Source of the DNA: a virus
DNA length: 35,008 nucleotides
Direction: 5' to 3' (one strand)
IMG/VR virus record: IMGVR_UViG_3300031812_000010
Location: 1 to 35,008 of that record
Below are positions 14,349 through 21,634 of the stretch, piece by piece. Under the pieces are notes generated by a model. That model was not told the origin of the DNA. It was given only the letters and a program-made list of their open reading frames with translations, and did not search any database. Both the position numbers and the translations under genes were made by a program. Each line of letters starts with the position of its first letter. Within the stretch, counting starts at the first letter, position 1.

Positions 14349-14795
14349 ATGAATATGAACCAAGTAACTTTATGGCGATTAACCAACACGATCAAATCTC
14401 TTTCCGATTCTACCTTTATACGGGTAAGAGTCCCATTCGGACCCGTGGTCGAGGTGAACGGTCGCAACGGAAATCGTCCTGTCTGGAGGGTAGGGAGCAT
14501 GTCCATACCCGATAAATTAGACACATTTTTCCTTGCGGATAACGGAAGGTACTCATTGATTTTCAGCCCGTATTATTATTTGAATTTGGATCCATCGGAA
14601 GGACAAATCGACACAGGTTTGGAACTTGTGGAGGGGATTTTGCCTGCAAGCACAGTTGTGCCGATTTTCCGCAAGGTAAGGGAAGCTTTTTTACTTTTTA
14701 GCGACCAGACTTTGTTAGACAAGTTTCTACCCACGGAGACTGTCCGCATTTATACAATAAGACCTTATAAATCTATATTACCAGATTTTCTGTAG
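14349..14795 (+). CDS. Unknown protein, 148 aa
   Basis: First gene after promoter P2. The ATG at 14349 follows AAAGGAGTCCCA; a second Met at codon 3 is possible. The product is predicted soluble and beta-rich, with TFIRVRVPFGPVVEV, SLIFSPYYYLNLD and a C-terminal RIYTIRPYKSILPDFL. No known motif, signal peptide or membrane segment. It belongs to an accessory block expressed apart from replication genes. Confidence 0.8.
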   Translation: MNMNQVTLWRLTNTIKSLSDSTFIRVRVPFGPVVEVNGRNGNRPVWRVGSMSIPDKLDTFFLADNGRYSLIFSPYYYLNLDPSEGQIDTGLELVEGILPASTVVPIFRKVREAFLLFSDQTLLDKFLPTETVRIYTIRPYKSILPDFL

Positions 14796-14806
14796 GAGGC
14801 ATACCT

Positions 14807-15076
14807 ATGAACCCGAAAAAAGTAATTGTAACAGCAGGATCAGAATACGGAGAATTTGTTTGTGAATTCGCAATCGAAGACGGAATCCTCTGCCTTACCC
14901 GTATGGACGGGGATGGCAATCTGGCAGGGAACTCTTTGATTCTGGAATTCGAGCAAGAGCATGTGGATAACATCTACGACTTGCGGAAAAAACTAATAAA
15001 CGAAGTCCGCCACAGGGCAGAACGTTGTGGTTGCCATCGTTGCCAATACGATGTCCGCATCGAATTTTTGGAGTGA
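14807..15076 (+). CDS. Small acidic unknown protein, 89 aa
   Basis: The ATG at 14807 follows GTAGGAGGCATACCT, 11 bp after the previous stop. The product starts MNPKKVIVTAGSEYGEFVCEF and carries acidic stretches (RMDGDGN, LEFEQEHVDNIYDL). A CGCHRC motif near the C-terminus could bind metal together with the other Cys, but no full zinc motif is clear. Function unknown. Confidence 0.78.
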   Translation: MNPKKVIVTAGSEYGEFVCEFAIEDGILCLTRMDGDGNLAGNSLILEFEQEHVDNIYDLRKKLINEVRHRAERCGCHRCQYDVRIEFLE

Positions 15077-15100
15077 TTGTCTATTGGAAAGGAGTCTAAA

Positions 15101-15511
15101 ATGGAAACCATATTATTCTCGATTGAGAAAACTCGTTCAGGTCGACCAGCGATCTGGGTTGGAGGGGGAGCAACAAGCAACCGTTTCGCAGCCCAATTCG
15201 TTCTGCGGGACAAGAAACTTGCTCCTGCGTGCTTTATCAAAACCAGTGGGCACCGTTGCAATAGCAACCAAGCCCTCGTCCCCATTCGAGAGGGGGACGT
15301 AATCGTAGGGATTCAAGGGACTCGCCCAGCGAGTCTTGAGAACCCTTGCATTGGAGTTCACGGCTGGAAGGTCGTCGAGTTCCAAACCAATGACAATGAA
15401 CTTCTAGCAGTTTGCCATAAGGTAGATATTAGCAAAGATGACGTCCCTCCATCAGTGTGGCATGGCTGTGGAGTTTATCACAACAGGGATGGGAGGTATT
15501 TCGTTTCTTAA
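15101..15511 (+). CDS. Unknown protein, 136 aa
   Basis: The ATG at 15101 follows GAAAGGAGTCTAAA; the open frame begins at 15077 but the ribosome site decides the start. The product has a Gly-rich N-terminus (SGRPAIWVGGGATSNRF), a central CIGVHGWKVVEFQ and HGCGVYHNRDGRYFVS at the end. Third gene of the P2 unit, followed by a terminator. No family recognised. Confidence 0.78.
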   Translation: METILFSIEKTRSGRPAIWVGGGATSNRFAAQFVLRDKKLAPACFIKTSGHRCNSNQALVPIREGDVIVGIQGTRPASLENPCIGVHGWKVVEFQTNDNELLAVCHKVDISKDDVPPSVWHGCGVYHNRDGRYFVS

Positions 15512-15563
15512 TAAGTAAATTACCTCCCATCCCCACTCCCATTGCCGTTCTATGGCACAGGGT

Positions 15564-15603
15564 CCGGGACTATCTCTGAAGATAGTCTCGGCATTTTTGT
15601 TTA
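15564..15603 (+). terminator. Intrinsic terminator
   Basis: A 12-bp stem (15564-15575 with 15580-15591, one G-U pair) closes a CTGA tetraloop and is followed by CATTTTTGTTTA. It ends the unit 14349-15511 or attenuates transcription into the next four genes, for which I see no separate strong promoter. Confidence 0.88.
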
Positions 15604-15620
15604 TGGGCAATTCATGCCCA
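15604..15620 (+). other. Short inverted repeat after the terminator
   Basis: TGGGCA and TGCCCA form a 6-bp stem with a 5-nt loop directly after the T-run of the terminator. It may mark the 5' side of mRNA reading into 15655 or be a minor regulatory hairpin. Too short to assign more. Confidence 0.3.
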
Positions 15621-15654
15621 CCCGTTGACAAAGGACGAGAAAGGAGAATGAAAA

Positions 15655-16080
15655 ATGTTCTATAAAGACCAAGACAAAATCTACGAAATAGCTTTTATTC
15701 GGGACATATATCCAGAAGAAGCAGCTTTACCATATTATGTCTGCCCTTCTGGCAGCCCCATTCCTGATGGTTACGTTGTCCTCAAGAAAATTCGGAGATA
15801 TAGCAACGACGGGTTTGTATATCTCTACCCAGTGGGGGACAATGAGGATGGGGACTTTCTCGTTTGTATGCATAAAGACGATGCTATGGAACAGGAAAAT
15901 TTTAAAGGGTGGCTCGAGCAATATGAACGTGCCCTAAACGGAGCACTCTACGAATACACAATTAAGCAGTATTCTCCGCATGGAGGGATTTGGGTACTGG
16001 ATGAGGAAACCAAATCTATTGACAGTCCACCTGGATGTCCTGTAGAAGTACACAAAATTGAGGTTTTAATTGAAAAATGA
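15655..16080 (+). CDS. Unknown acidic protein, 141 aa
   Basis: The ATG at 15655 lies 9 nt after GAAAGGAG; an ATG at 15648 is in another frame. The product contains ALPYYVCPSGSPIPDGYVVL, a tyrosine-rich YSNDGFVYLYPVGDNEDGDF stretch and a helix MEQENFKGWLEQYERAL. No known domain. Read-through of the upstream terminator or an unseen promoter must supply its mRNA. Confidence 0.78.
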   Translation: MFYKDQDKIYEIAFIRDIYPEEAALPYYVCPSGSPIPDGYVVLKKIRRYSNDGFVYLYPVGDNEDGDFLVCMHKDDAMEQENFKGWLEQYERALNGALYEYTIKQYSPHGGIWVLDEETKSIDSPPGCPVEVHKIEVLIEK

Positions 16081-16130
16081 ACAAAAAGAGGTAGTCTTTG
16101 CCCAAAGAGACTCCCTAGGAGGAGAACAGG

Positions 16131-16376
16131 ATGGACGTAATCAGATGGAAATCCTTTTGCAACAAAACTTACTCGAACCTGGAATTTGTCAACAAAGTGT
16201 TTATCGAATGTGCCTTCTTGGGTTGTACGTTTTCCCGATGCACATTTACGGATGTCTATTTTATCCATTGCCGTTTCGATAGTTGTAGCTTTTACGACAA
16301 CGACGGATTCTTTTACACTTTGGAAACCCGATTCGAAAACTGCAGTGGAGATCTAGGAAAAATCCGCAGTCTATAG
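16131..16376 (+). CDS. Cys-rich pentapeptide-repeat protein, 81 aa
   Basis: The ATG at 16131 follows AGGAGGAGAACAGG. From about residue 15 to 55 an aromatic residue, mostly Phe, recurs every five positions (ECAFLGCTFSRCTF, then the VYF, CRF and CSF units), usually preceded by Cys, Thr or Ser two or one positions before. This is the periodicity of a right-handed quadrilateral beta-helix (pentapeptide repeat) of about eight coils. Some family members mimic DNA and bind gyrase, but most have unknown roles. The many Cys make an oxidised stack or metal binding conceivable. It is short for the family. Confidence 0.8.
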   Translation: MDVIRWKSFCNKTYSNLEFVNKVFIECAFLGCTFSRCTFTDVYFIHCRFDSCSFYDNDGFFYTLETRFENCSGDLGKIRSL

Positions 16377-16385
16377 GAGGAACCC

Positions 16386-16592
16386 ATGCGACAGTCTAAA
16401 GAATTCCAACTCAAAAAGAAAGCCATCCAAAAAAGGTGGCGTGAACTTTGCAGAATGTCTCCGCAAAAACTTCGGGATACGTCTAATCGATATTTCAAAT
16501 TTTCAGACCCAAACGTCTCCCTCGGTTTAATTCGGGAAATAATTATGGAAGCAGAATTCGGTTCTGATTACTGGAGCTTTATAGACTATTAA
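16386..16592 (+). CDS. Small basic unknown protein, 68 aa
   Basis: The ATG at 16386 follows ATAGGAGGAACCC, 9 bp after the previous stop. The N-terminal half is very basic and helical (KKKAIQKRWRELCRMSPQKLRD), the C-terminal half acidic and aromatic (AEFGSDYWSFIDY). A nucleic-acid-binding role is possible from charge only. Confidence 0.75.
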   Translation: MRQSKEFQLKKKAIQKRWRELCRMSPQKLRDTSNRYFKFSDPNVSLGLIREIIMEAEFGSDYWSFIDY

Positions 16593-16606
16593 GAAAGGAG
16601 TCCAAC

Positions 16607-17527
16607 ATGAGTCACGAAATCTTCGGAGAAAGGTTCTGGGGGCACAGAAAGCCTGCCTGGCATAACTTAGGAGAGGTTTTCCAGGAGTCGTTAACCGCTA
16701 CGCAAGTCCTGGAGCTTGTTCAAGCGACCAAACCCATCTCTTTCGAGAAATGGGACGGGTTTTTTATCTCTCCTGACCAGCAAAATTTTCTGGCGCAGGA
16801 TAAATCAGTTGTTGTCCGTCGGTCTCCGGATGGAGATGAAGTCCTCGGACTGGTTAGCAAAGAGTTCCAAATTTTAAGTCCCGAAGAAATTGGACAAATT
16901 TGGGATAACGTTCTAGGGTGGGAGGTAGAAACCTTATTCTTCACTCGCAATCGAATGGTAATAACCAGTCGGTTACCACGGGTGGAATTGCATCCGAACG
17001 ATCCAAGTGACTGGAACTTGCACGCTATTCTCGATTTTCCTTATCAACCTGGAATTCCAATCCAAGCACGGATCGCTCCAGTGAGGGTGGTTTGCATGAA
17101 TACTTTAGCTTCTTCTAGACTGGAAGCGACGTTAAACGTGTCTGCCAGACACAATTCCAAAGAAGTCCGCAAAATTGAAGTCTGGTTGGACTCCTGGGCA
17201 AGAAGTTATCACAATACTGTAAGAGAACTGGAAGCAATTCTGAATCTGTTTGCAAAAACTTCTATACAATGGGAAGAAATTTCAGAGAGGTTTTTCGCAG
17301 AAGTTTTTAAGCAAAACTTCGAAAAACGGTTGGAAAATTTCAACCGCATGCAAGTTTATGGAACATCCGTGGAAACAGGATCCATGCTCGGTTGGCTAAA
17401 CGCTATAACGGAATACGCCGACTGGGCTAATCGACACAAGGAAACTGAACTAACTACCTTGTTTGGTCATAGATATAACCTTAAACAAAAAGCGTTTGAG
17501 TTTGCTACCACGGTAGCAATCGGATAA
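16607..17527 (+). CDS. DUF932 phage/plasmid-like protein
   Basis: A 306-residue protein with AAAGGAGTCCAAC before the ATG. The start (FWGHRKPAWHNLGEVF), SVVVRRSPDGDEVLGLVSKEFQILSP, VVCMNTLASS and FGHRYNLKQKAFEFAT follow the DUF932/TIGR03299 pattern seen in many phages and plasmids. Its function is not established. It is the last rightward gene and shares a terminator hairpin with the late operon. Confidence 0.88.
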   Translation: MSHEIFGERFWGHRKPAWHNLGEVFQESLTATQVLELVQATKPISFEKWDGFFISPDQQNFLAQDKSVVVRRSPDGDEVLGLVSKEFQILSPEEIGQIWDNVLGWEVETLFFTRNRMVITSRLPRVELHPNDPSDWNLHAILDFPYQPGIPIQARIAPVRVVCMNTLASSRLEATLNVSARHNSKEVRKIEVWLDSWARSYHNTVRELEAILNLFAKTSIQWEEISERFFAEVFKQNFEKRLENFNRMQVYGTSVETGSMLGWLNAITEYADWANRHKETELTTLFGHRYNLKQKAFEFATTVAIG

Positions 17528-17543
17528 CGTTTGCCCAAAACCC

Positions 17544-17582
17544 AAACCAAACAGAGTCCTTAATCAGGATTCTGTTTGGTTT
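17544..17582. terminator. Shared terminator hairpin between convergent operons
   Basis: A 17-bp inverted repeat (17544-17560 with 17566-17582, one mismatch) has a 5-nt loop. It lies between the DUF932 gene (plus, stop 17527) and the endolysin (minus), and the endolysin stop codon TGA is in the loop. The minus side is followed by GGGTTTTGGG and the plus side by A-rich sequence, so T-runs are weak; efficiency in each direction is uncertain. Confidence 0.7.
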
Positions 17583-18202
17583 AAAAAATCGGCTTTAGCA
17601 TATAAAGCAATTTTGCACCAGCTATTATCCGTGGAAATAACTTCCACTTTAGTTGATTCAGATAAGCTTCCAACCACCGGAGCAGACAGAGATGGATTTA
17701 ATCTTATGTTTAAAGCAGGAACGCTTACTACAGCATGTCCTGTATAACCCTCTTTAAGTCCTGTCGAAGAAGCAGAAATCGCTTCGAAAAACGGAGAAGG
17801 ATCTATTTCTCCCTTGTTGTAAGATCCAGGGGCTCCAGGTACACGCAATTCAAAGTGTAAATGGGGTCCTGTGGAAAATCCCGTATTGCCAGACAAGCCT
17901 ATCTGCTGGGATTGGGAAACTTTTTGTTGTACAGAGACCTGAATTTTGCTGAGATGCGCGTACAGAGTCCAAAACCCATTGTGACGGAGTAAGATAAAAT
18001 AACCATACCCTTTCTCGTCGTACCCAGTTTTTTCCACCAGACCTTCTGCGGAAGCTAAAACTGGAGTCCCTACGGGCAAGCCAAAATCTAAACCATTATG
18101 TCCTGGTTTTCCAAATTTAGAGTAAATATGGGGATTGACTCCGAACAATTGTGTAATGGGAAATTTACCTACGAATGGAAGACGTAATCTAATGGATTCC
18201 AT
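17564..18202 (-). CDS. Endolysin: M23 metallopeptidase plus SH3-like cell-wall binding domain
   Basis: A 212-residue lysis enzyme that would cut peptide bridges of peptidoglycan. The M23 (LytM-type) zinc site is visible as HNGLDFG (about 35-41), YAHLSK and HLHFEL (about 115-120). A Ser-rich linker leads to a C-terminal SH3_3-type domain (VPALNIRLNPSLSAPVVGSL, about 160-205). There is no signal peptide, so it depends on the holin genes just upstream. Last gene of the late operon. A virion-associated role is less likely given the lysis neighbours. Confidence 0.92.
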   Translation of the reverse strand: MESIRLRLPFVGKFPITQLFGVNPHIYSKFGKPGHNGLDFGLPVGTPVLASAEGLVEKTGYDEKGYGYFILLRHNGFWTLYAHLSKIQVSVQQKVSQSQQIGLSGNTGFSTGPHLHFELRVPGAPGSYNKGEIDPSPFFEAISASSTGLKEGYTGHAVVSVPALNIRLNPSLSAPVVGSLSESTKVEVISTDNSWCKIALYAKADFLNQTES

Positions 18203-18533
18203 GACTTAAAATTTCTAAAATTTGGGTAATTAACCAGATCAGGACTGTGCTACCAAGAATTCCCCCAAGCCAAGTTAACATCTTGTTAGACTGTTCCAAT
18301 TTAGATACGATTTCTAACTTCCTTTCATGCTCTTCCAGACGTCTCCATGCAGCGTCGATTTTCGCTTCCAGAAGAGGATGAGATCCTGCTTGGTTGGTTT
18401 CTATAAGTCTCATTCTGTCCTCGAGTGTGCAAATTTTTTCTTTGATTTCCAAAATATCTTGAGCGATTTTCTCGATCTGCATGGAGACTACAGCAATTTG
18501 CTTTTGCAATGTGATGTATTCAGGCTCGGTCAT
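18189..18533 (-). CDS. XhlA-like holin accessory: coiled coil with C-terminal membrane anchor
   Basis: 114 residues. The first 85 form a long charged coiled coil (heptads in IAVVSMQIEKIAQDILEIKEKI and later), followed by one hydrophobic segment LGGILGSTVLIWLITQILEIL. This is the layout of haemolysin XhlA proteins, which assist holins in some Bacillota phages. It overlaps the holin gene by 4 bp and the endolysin by 14 bp, so the three are one lysis cassette. The family call rests on architecture rather than on a distinct motif. Confidence 0.7.
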   Translation of the reverse strand: MTEPEYITLQKQIAVVSMQIEKIAQDILEIKEKICTLEDRMRLIETNQAGSHPLLEAKIDAAWRRLEEHERKLEIVSKLEQSNKMLTWLGGILGSTVLIWLITQILEILSHGIH

Positions 18534-18823
18534 CGCTTGACTAATTTATGGGTGGTTTGATTGGAAATTGCAACCATAATGACTATGCGCACAAGGTTTA
18601 TTATCCCAGAGGCGTCACAGGATACTTCCAGGTCTGGGATGGAGACGGAAAAATGGCAATATGCGAAATAAATTGCAACTGCCACTAGAGTAATCATACC
18701 TAACATTAGCCACCTTTTCTGCTCTGGTAAAAGACGTTCATGCCAGAGTTTAAACCCTGGGAAATACTCTATTAGCAAGGATAGGATAGCACCTGCGATT
18801 AAAGATAAAGTTTCCTCGTTCAT
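18530..18823 (-). CDS. Putative holin, 97 aa, three hydrophobic segments
   Basis: The ATG at 18823 follows CGGAGGTGTGCA; the longer open frame upstream is not used. Hydrophobic segments are LSLIAGAILSLLIEYF, RWLMLGMITLVAVAIYFAYC and IINLVRIVIMVAI, with a basic C-terminus (THKLVKR). Size, membrane segments and position directly before an XhlA-like protein and endolysin indicate a holin that controls the time of lysis. Confidence 0.75.
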   Translation of the reverse strand: MNEETLSLIAGAILSLLIEYFPGFKLWHERLLPEQKRWLMLGMITLVAVAIYFAYCHFSVSIPDLEVSCDASGIINLVRIVIMVAISNQTTHKLVKR

Positions 18824-18854
18824 TGCACACCTCCGAAAAAAAAATCTAAAGAAA

Positions 18855-19316
18855 TTATACTTTAGGTTTTTGTGGAAACGGCAATTTCGCAACATCCGCG
18901 TACTCCAAAATATGCGACACATCTACAATCGGAGTCTCGGTATCCAACCTCCACGTTCTCGGCAAATCCCTGAGTTCCTGACGATACTCCTGCCATGCTC
19001 TCTTATCTGCCACTACATCTGGCAGCATAATGTAGTCGCTCTCGGCAAGTAGTTGATTGCGATACTGGTGAATCCAGCGTTTGATAGTTGAAAATGTTGG
19101 TTTGTCTTTTGGAATTTCGACTAGATTACCTTCCTCATCTGACATAAAATTTATATTTTGTTCGTATTCCGTTTCTGCATTTTGTAATTGTTCTAATAAT
19201 TTTTGTTCTGAGACTTCTTCTGTGTCCTTATCAGACAGCATTATTTCCACCCGCAAAGCAGGATATTTTTTAGATTGTGTATAAATTGAATTGTGGTTTG
19301 TACGATAGATGTCCAT
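18855..19316 (-). CDS. Tail fibre assembly / XkdW-like protein
   Basis: 153 residues from ATG 19316, which follows CTAGGAGGTCTT. The C-terminal half has the pattern ESDYIMLPDVVADKRAWQEYRQELRDLP, typical of phage tail fibre assembly (XkdW/Tfa-like) proteins that help fold or attach the distal fibre. It lies directly after the fibre gene, as is usual. The N-terminal half is acidic and helical. Confidence 0.8.
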   Translation of the reverse strand: MDIYRTNHNSIYTQSKKYPALRVEIMLSDKDTEEVSEQKLLEQLQNAETEYEQNINFMSDEEGNLVEIPKDKPTFSTIKRWIHQYRNQLLAESDYIMLPDVVADKRAWQEYRQELRDLPRTWRLDTETPIVDVSHILEYADVAKLPFPQKPKV

Positions 19317-19324
19317 AAGACCTC

Positions 19325-20851
19325 CTAGAAATTGGTTGCGTAATAATGAAATTGTCCCATTCGTGGGTCTGAGACAGTTGCCCTGACAAATAATCCATGT
19401 CTTGTGAATGTTATACCAGGACTTATCGTAGTTCCACTTAAACCTACCCAAGCAATAAGTACTTCATCCCCTGCATAAACATATATATTTGTACTATCAC
19501 GTAGTAATATTACTCTATACGCTTTGGAGGGTGGAAATTGGTCGCATAATTGTATTTCTGTTATTGTCCCATAAGCATTTTTTCGTAGAAACAATGCGAC
19601 ACCTGTAGGATATGACCCAACTCCAGATTTTAGATAAAGTTCTATGGAGTATTCATTTGCATTGTCAACGTAACCATTATCCATACGTATTCCTGCACTA
19701 GTTTGTTGCACGTCTGTCCCAATCCATGCCTCCATTTGAGAGTCATTCGTTGGAGCGGTTTGAGTCTTGTATAAGAAAAAAGTGCTATTAGCAACATTAC
19801 TAAAAGCAGTAAGAAAATGATTACGAGAATTATAAGCAACAGCACCTGGAGTATATGTCCATCCAGTCCAATAAGAAGACATGTTGCTGGTTGTAAAATG
19901 GTCTCTTATAGTACTCTGAGGATATTTGGCTAAATACCCATCTGTATCCAACCCAAACCCATTTAATACCAAGGTCTTTCCAATTTGAATCTGCACTCCA
20001 TCCGAAATCTCACTCATTACACTATTCCCAATCGCATTTGTCCCCGTGAATTTGGGAATAGTATTAGTTGTCCCTGAACCCAGCACTGCCGTTCCAGTCC
20101 CTGGCACGGTCAGTGTATAATCCTTTGTGCGCACCGTATTAGTGCGCTCGTTTTTGATCCCATTCTCGTCGATAGTGACTGCAGTGACGGGAGTAGTACT
20201 TCCTGTTGGAGTGACTTCCACGTCCAGCTTGGTACCATGTGCCGTGCTCGACCAATTTTGTGCCGCTCGCAAATTTATCCTTACCCGACTTCCACTAGAC
20301 CAATCCGTGCCATCATGACCGAGAGCGGAAATCCGACCGAGCAGGTCGTTGTTCTGAACTGCTCCACTTCCGCTTTGGCGAGAGCGCCAAAAAGCCAAGA
20401 ACGGATTATAACTATCGGTTATGCGTCGTATGTCTACATAGCCGCGAGACCAGAAGGTCTCGCCATAATCTCCGTAGATAGTGTTGCCGATAATTGCCAG
20501 AGCGTCCAAATCAGAATCATATTCGATACCCGTTATGGCTTTAATCTGGTTATTCACGTCCCAAAAGACGACTTGATTTTGCGACCCCGTACCTTGTGGG
20601 ATGACTTTGAACTCCAAACCGTCTTCGGCAGATTTGACGGAGACAACCTTGTTGGCTTGACCTGAATAACTGTTCGGCGTATCCGTAAGACCGATAAACG
20701 TAGACGTCCCACCACTCAGGTCACCGTTTAGCTTTGTCAACGTGCCGTTGACGGTAATCGTGTCGTATTGCATCGCGTAAACTTGCAGCTCCTCCCCTGC
20801 CGCGACGAAAACCTTATTAGCGTAACTCCCGATTACCTTGACTACAGCCAT
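19325..20851 (-). CDS. Tail fibre protein, probable receptor-binding protein
   Basis: A 508-residue Ser/Thr/Gly-rich protein. The N-terminal part contains the motif FIGLTDTPNSYSGQANKVV, common in phage fibre proteins. The middle is repetitive beta-structure (GTGTAVLGSGTTNTIPKF). The C-terminal 190 residues (about 318-508, from IRDHFTTSNMSSYWTG) look like a concanavalin/LamG-type beta sandwich that could bind surface sugars. The ATG follows GGAGGTGGATAG, directly after the spike gene stop. The distal domain is the likely host-range determinant. Confidence 0.8.
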   Translation of the reverse strand: MAVVKVIGSYANKVFVAAGEELQVYAMQYDTITVNGTLTKLNGDLSGGTSTFIGLTDTPNSYSGQANKVVSVKSAEDGLEFKVIPQGTGSQNQVVFWDVNNQIKAITGIEYDSDLDALAIIGNTIYGDYGETFWSRGYVDIRRITDSYNPFLAFWRSRQSGSGAVQNNDLLGRISALGHDGTDWSSGSRVRINLRAAQNWSSTAHGTKLDVEVTPTGSTTPVTAVTIDENGIKNERTNTVRTKDYTLTVPGTGTAVLGSGTTNTIPKFTGTNAIGNSVMSEISDGVQIQIGKTLVLNGFGLDTDGYLAKYPQSTIRDHFTTSNMSSYWTGWTYTPGAVAYNSRNHFLTAFSNVANSTFFLYKTQTAPTNDSQMEAWIGTDVQQTSAGIRMDNGYVDNANEYSIELYLKSGVGSYPTGVALFLRKNAYGTITEIQLCDQFPPSKAYRVILLRDSTNIYVYAGDEVLIAWVGLSGTTISPGITFTRHGLFVRATVSDPRMGQFHYYATNF

Positions 20852-21634
20852 CTATCCACCTCCAAAACTCGCTATTTGTAATCCGTAAGTCGTACCGCTA
20901 AAACCACAATGTGCGATTTGACCTGTACAAGCATAAGTCACGCATCCATATCCTTGTCCGGAAGTAGAAATCCCTTCGAAGTAACACAAGTCCGCGTAAA
21001 GTGTTGTTGCAGAATGGGGTCCCACGACTAAACCAGCAGCCGTCCCAGATGAAGTTGAAGCAAATGCGTAAACTCGACTCAAGGCAGCCGTTAAAGCAAT
21101 TTGAATTGCATAAGTCGTCCCAGAACTGCTGTTGTTGACACGAACCAGCAGGTCTCGAAAGGAGTAACCCAACACTGAACAAGAAATTCCACGTACAAGG
21201 GTCGTAGAGTTCGCGCTGAACAAAAACGCAAGGTTATCCAGCGCAACGTTTCCGATAGTGATAGATACCAAGTTTCCGCTAACAAATCCAGCGGCATTGC
21301 TTATTACGGCTCCTTTTTGATAAGTGTCCAAAGAAGCGTTCCTCACAGGATCCCGAACTCCGATAAGTTTTATCCGCTTGTTGATGTTCAGCGTACTGTT
21401 GATTTGAATGTGCACAGCAGGGATGGTAATCGTATCGTAATCGGCAGCGGCACCGATCGCCGCTCGCAATCCGTCCTCGTCTGCCGTGTACCTCCGAACC
21501 TTCGATCCATAAAGCACGATTTCCGCTCCTGTCTCACTGCTGGACGTGCGCTTGGTAAGGTTAGCCAGCTGTTCGATGTCCCGCATAGCGAAAGGACGTA
21601 ACCGCTCCCAAAGCTCATGCGCTGTCTCAGGCAT
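20852..21634 (-). CDS. Tail spike-like protein with right-handed beta-helix
   Basis: The ATG at 21634 follows GGGGAGGTCTACTG and overlaps the stop of the previous gene (TGATG), giving 260 residues. An N-terminal helical part (about 1-45) is followed by a pectin-lyase-like segment starting RRYTADEDGLRAAIGAAADYDTI, then many short beta-strand turns rich in Ser, Thr and Gly (residues about 70-255). This is the pattern of a parallel beta-helix spike or adhesin. Catalytic residues cannot be placed. It ends abruptly in a Gly run. Confidence 0.72.
   Translation of the reverse strand: MPETAHELWERLRPFAMRDIEQLANLTKRTSSSETGAEIVLYGSKVRRYTADEDGLRAAIGAAADYDTITIPAVHIQINSTLNINKRIKLIGVRDPVRNASLDTYQKGAVISNAAGFVSGNLVSITIGNVALDNLAFLFSANSTTLVRGISCSVLGYSFRDLLVRVNNSSSGTTYAIQIALTAALSRVYAFASTSSGTAAGLVVGPHSATTLYADLCYFEGISTSGQGYGCVTYACTGQIAHCGFSGTTYGLQIASFGGG

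Noticed and set aside
4411-17527. Search for lysogeny genes (integrase, repressor, att sites)
   Set aside because: No recombinase catalytic pattern or repressor-type helix-turn-helix protein is visible in this block, so a temperate lifestyle cannot be supported.
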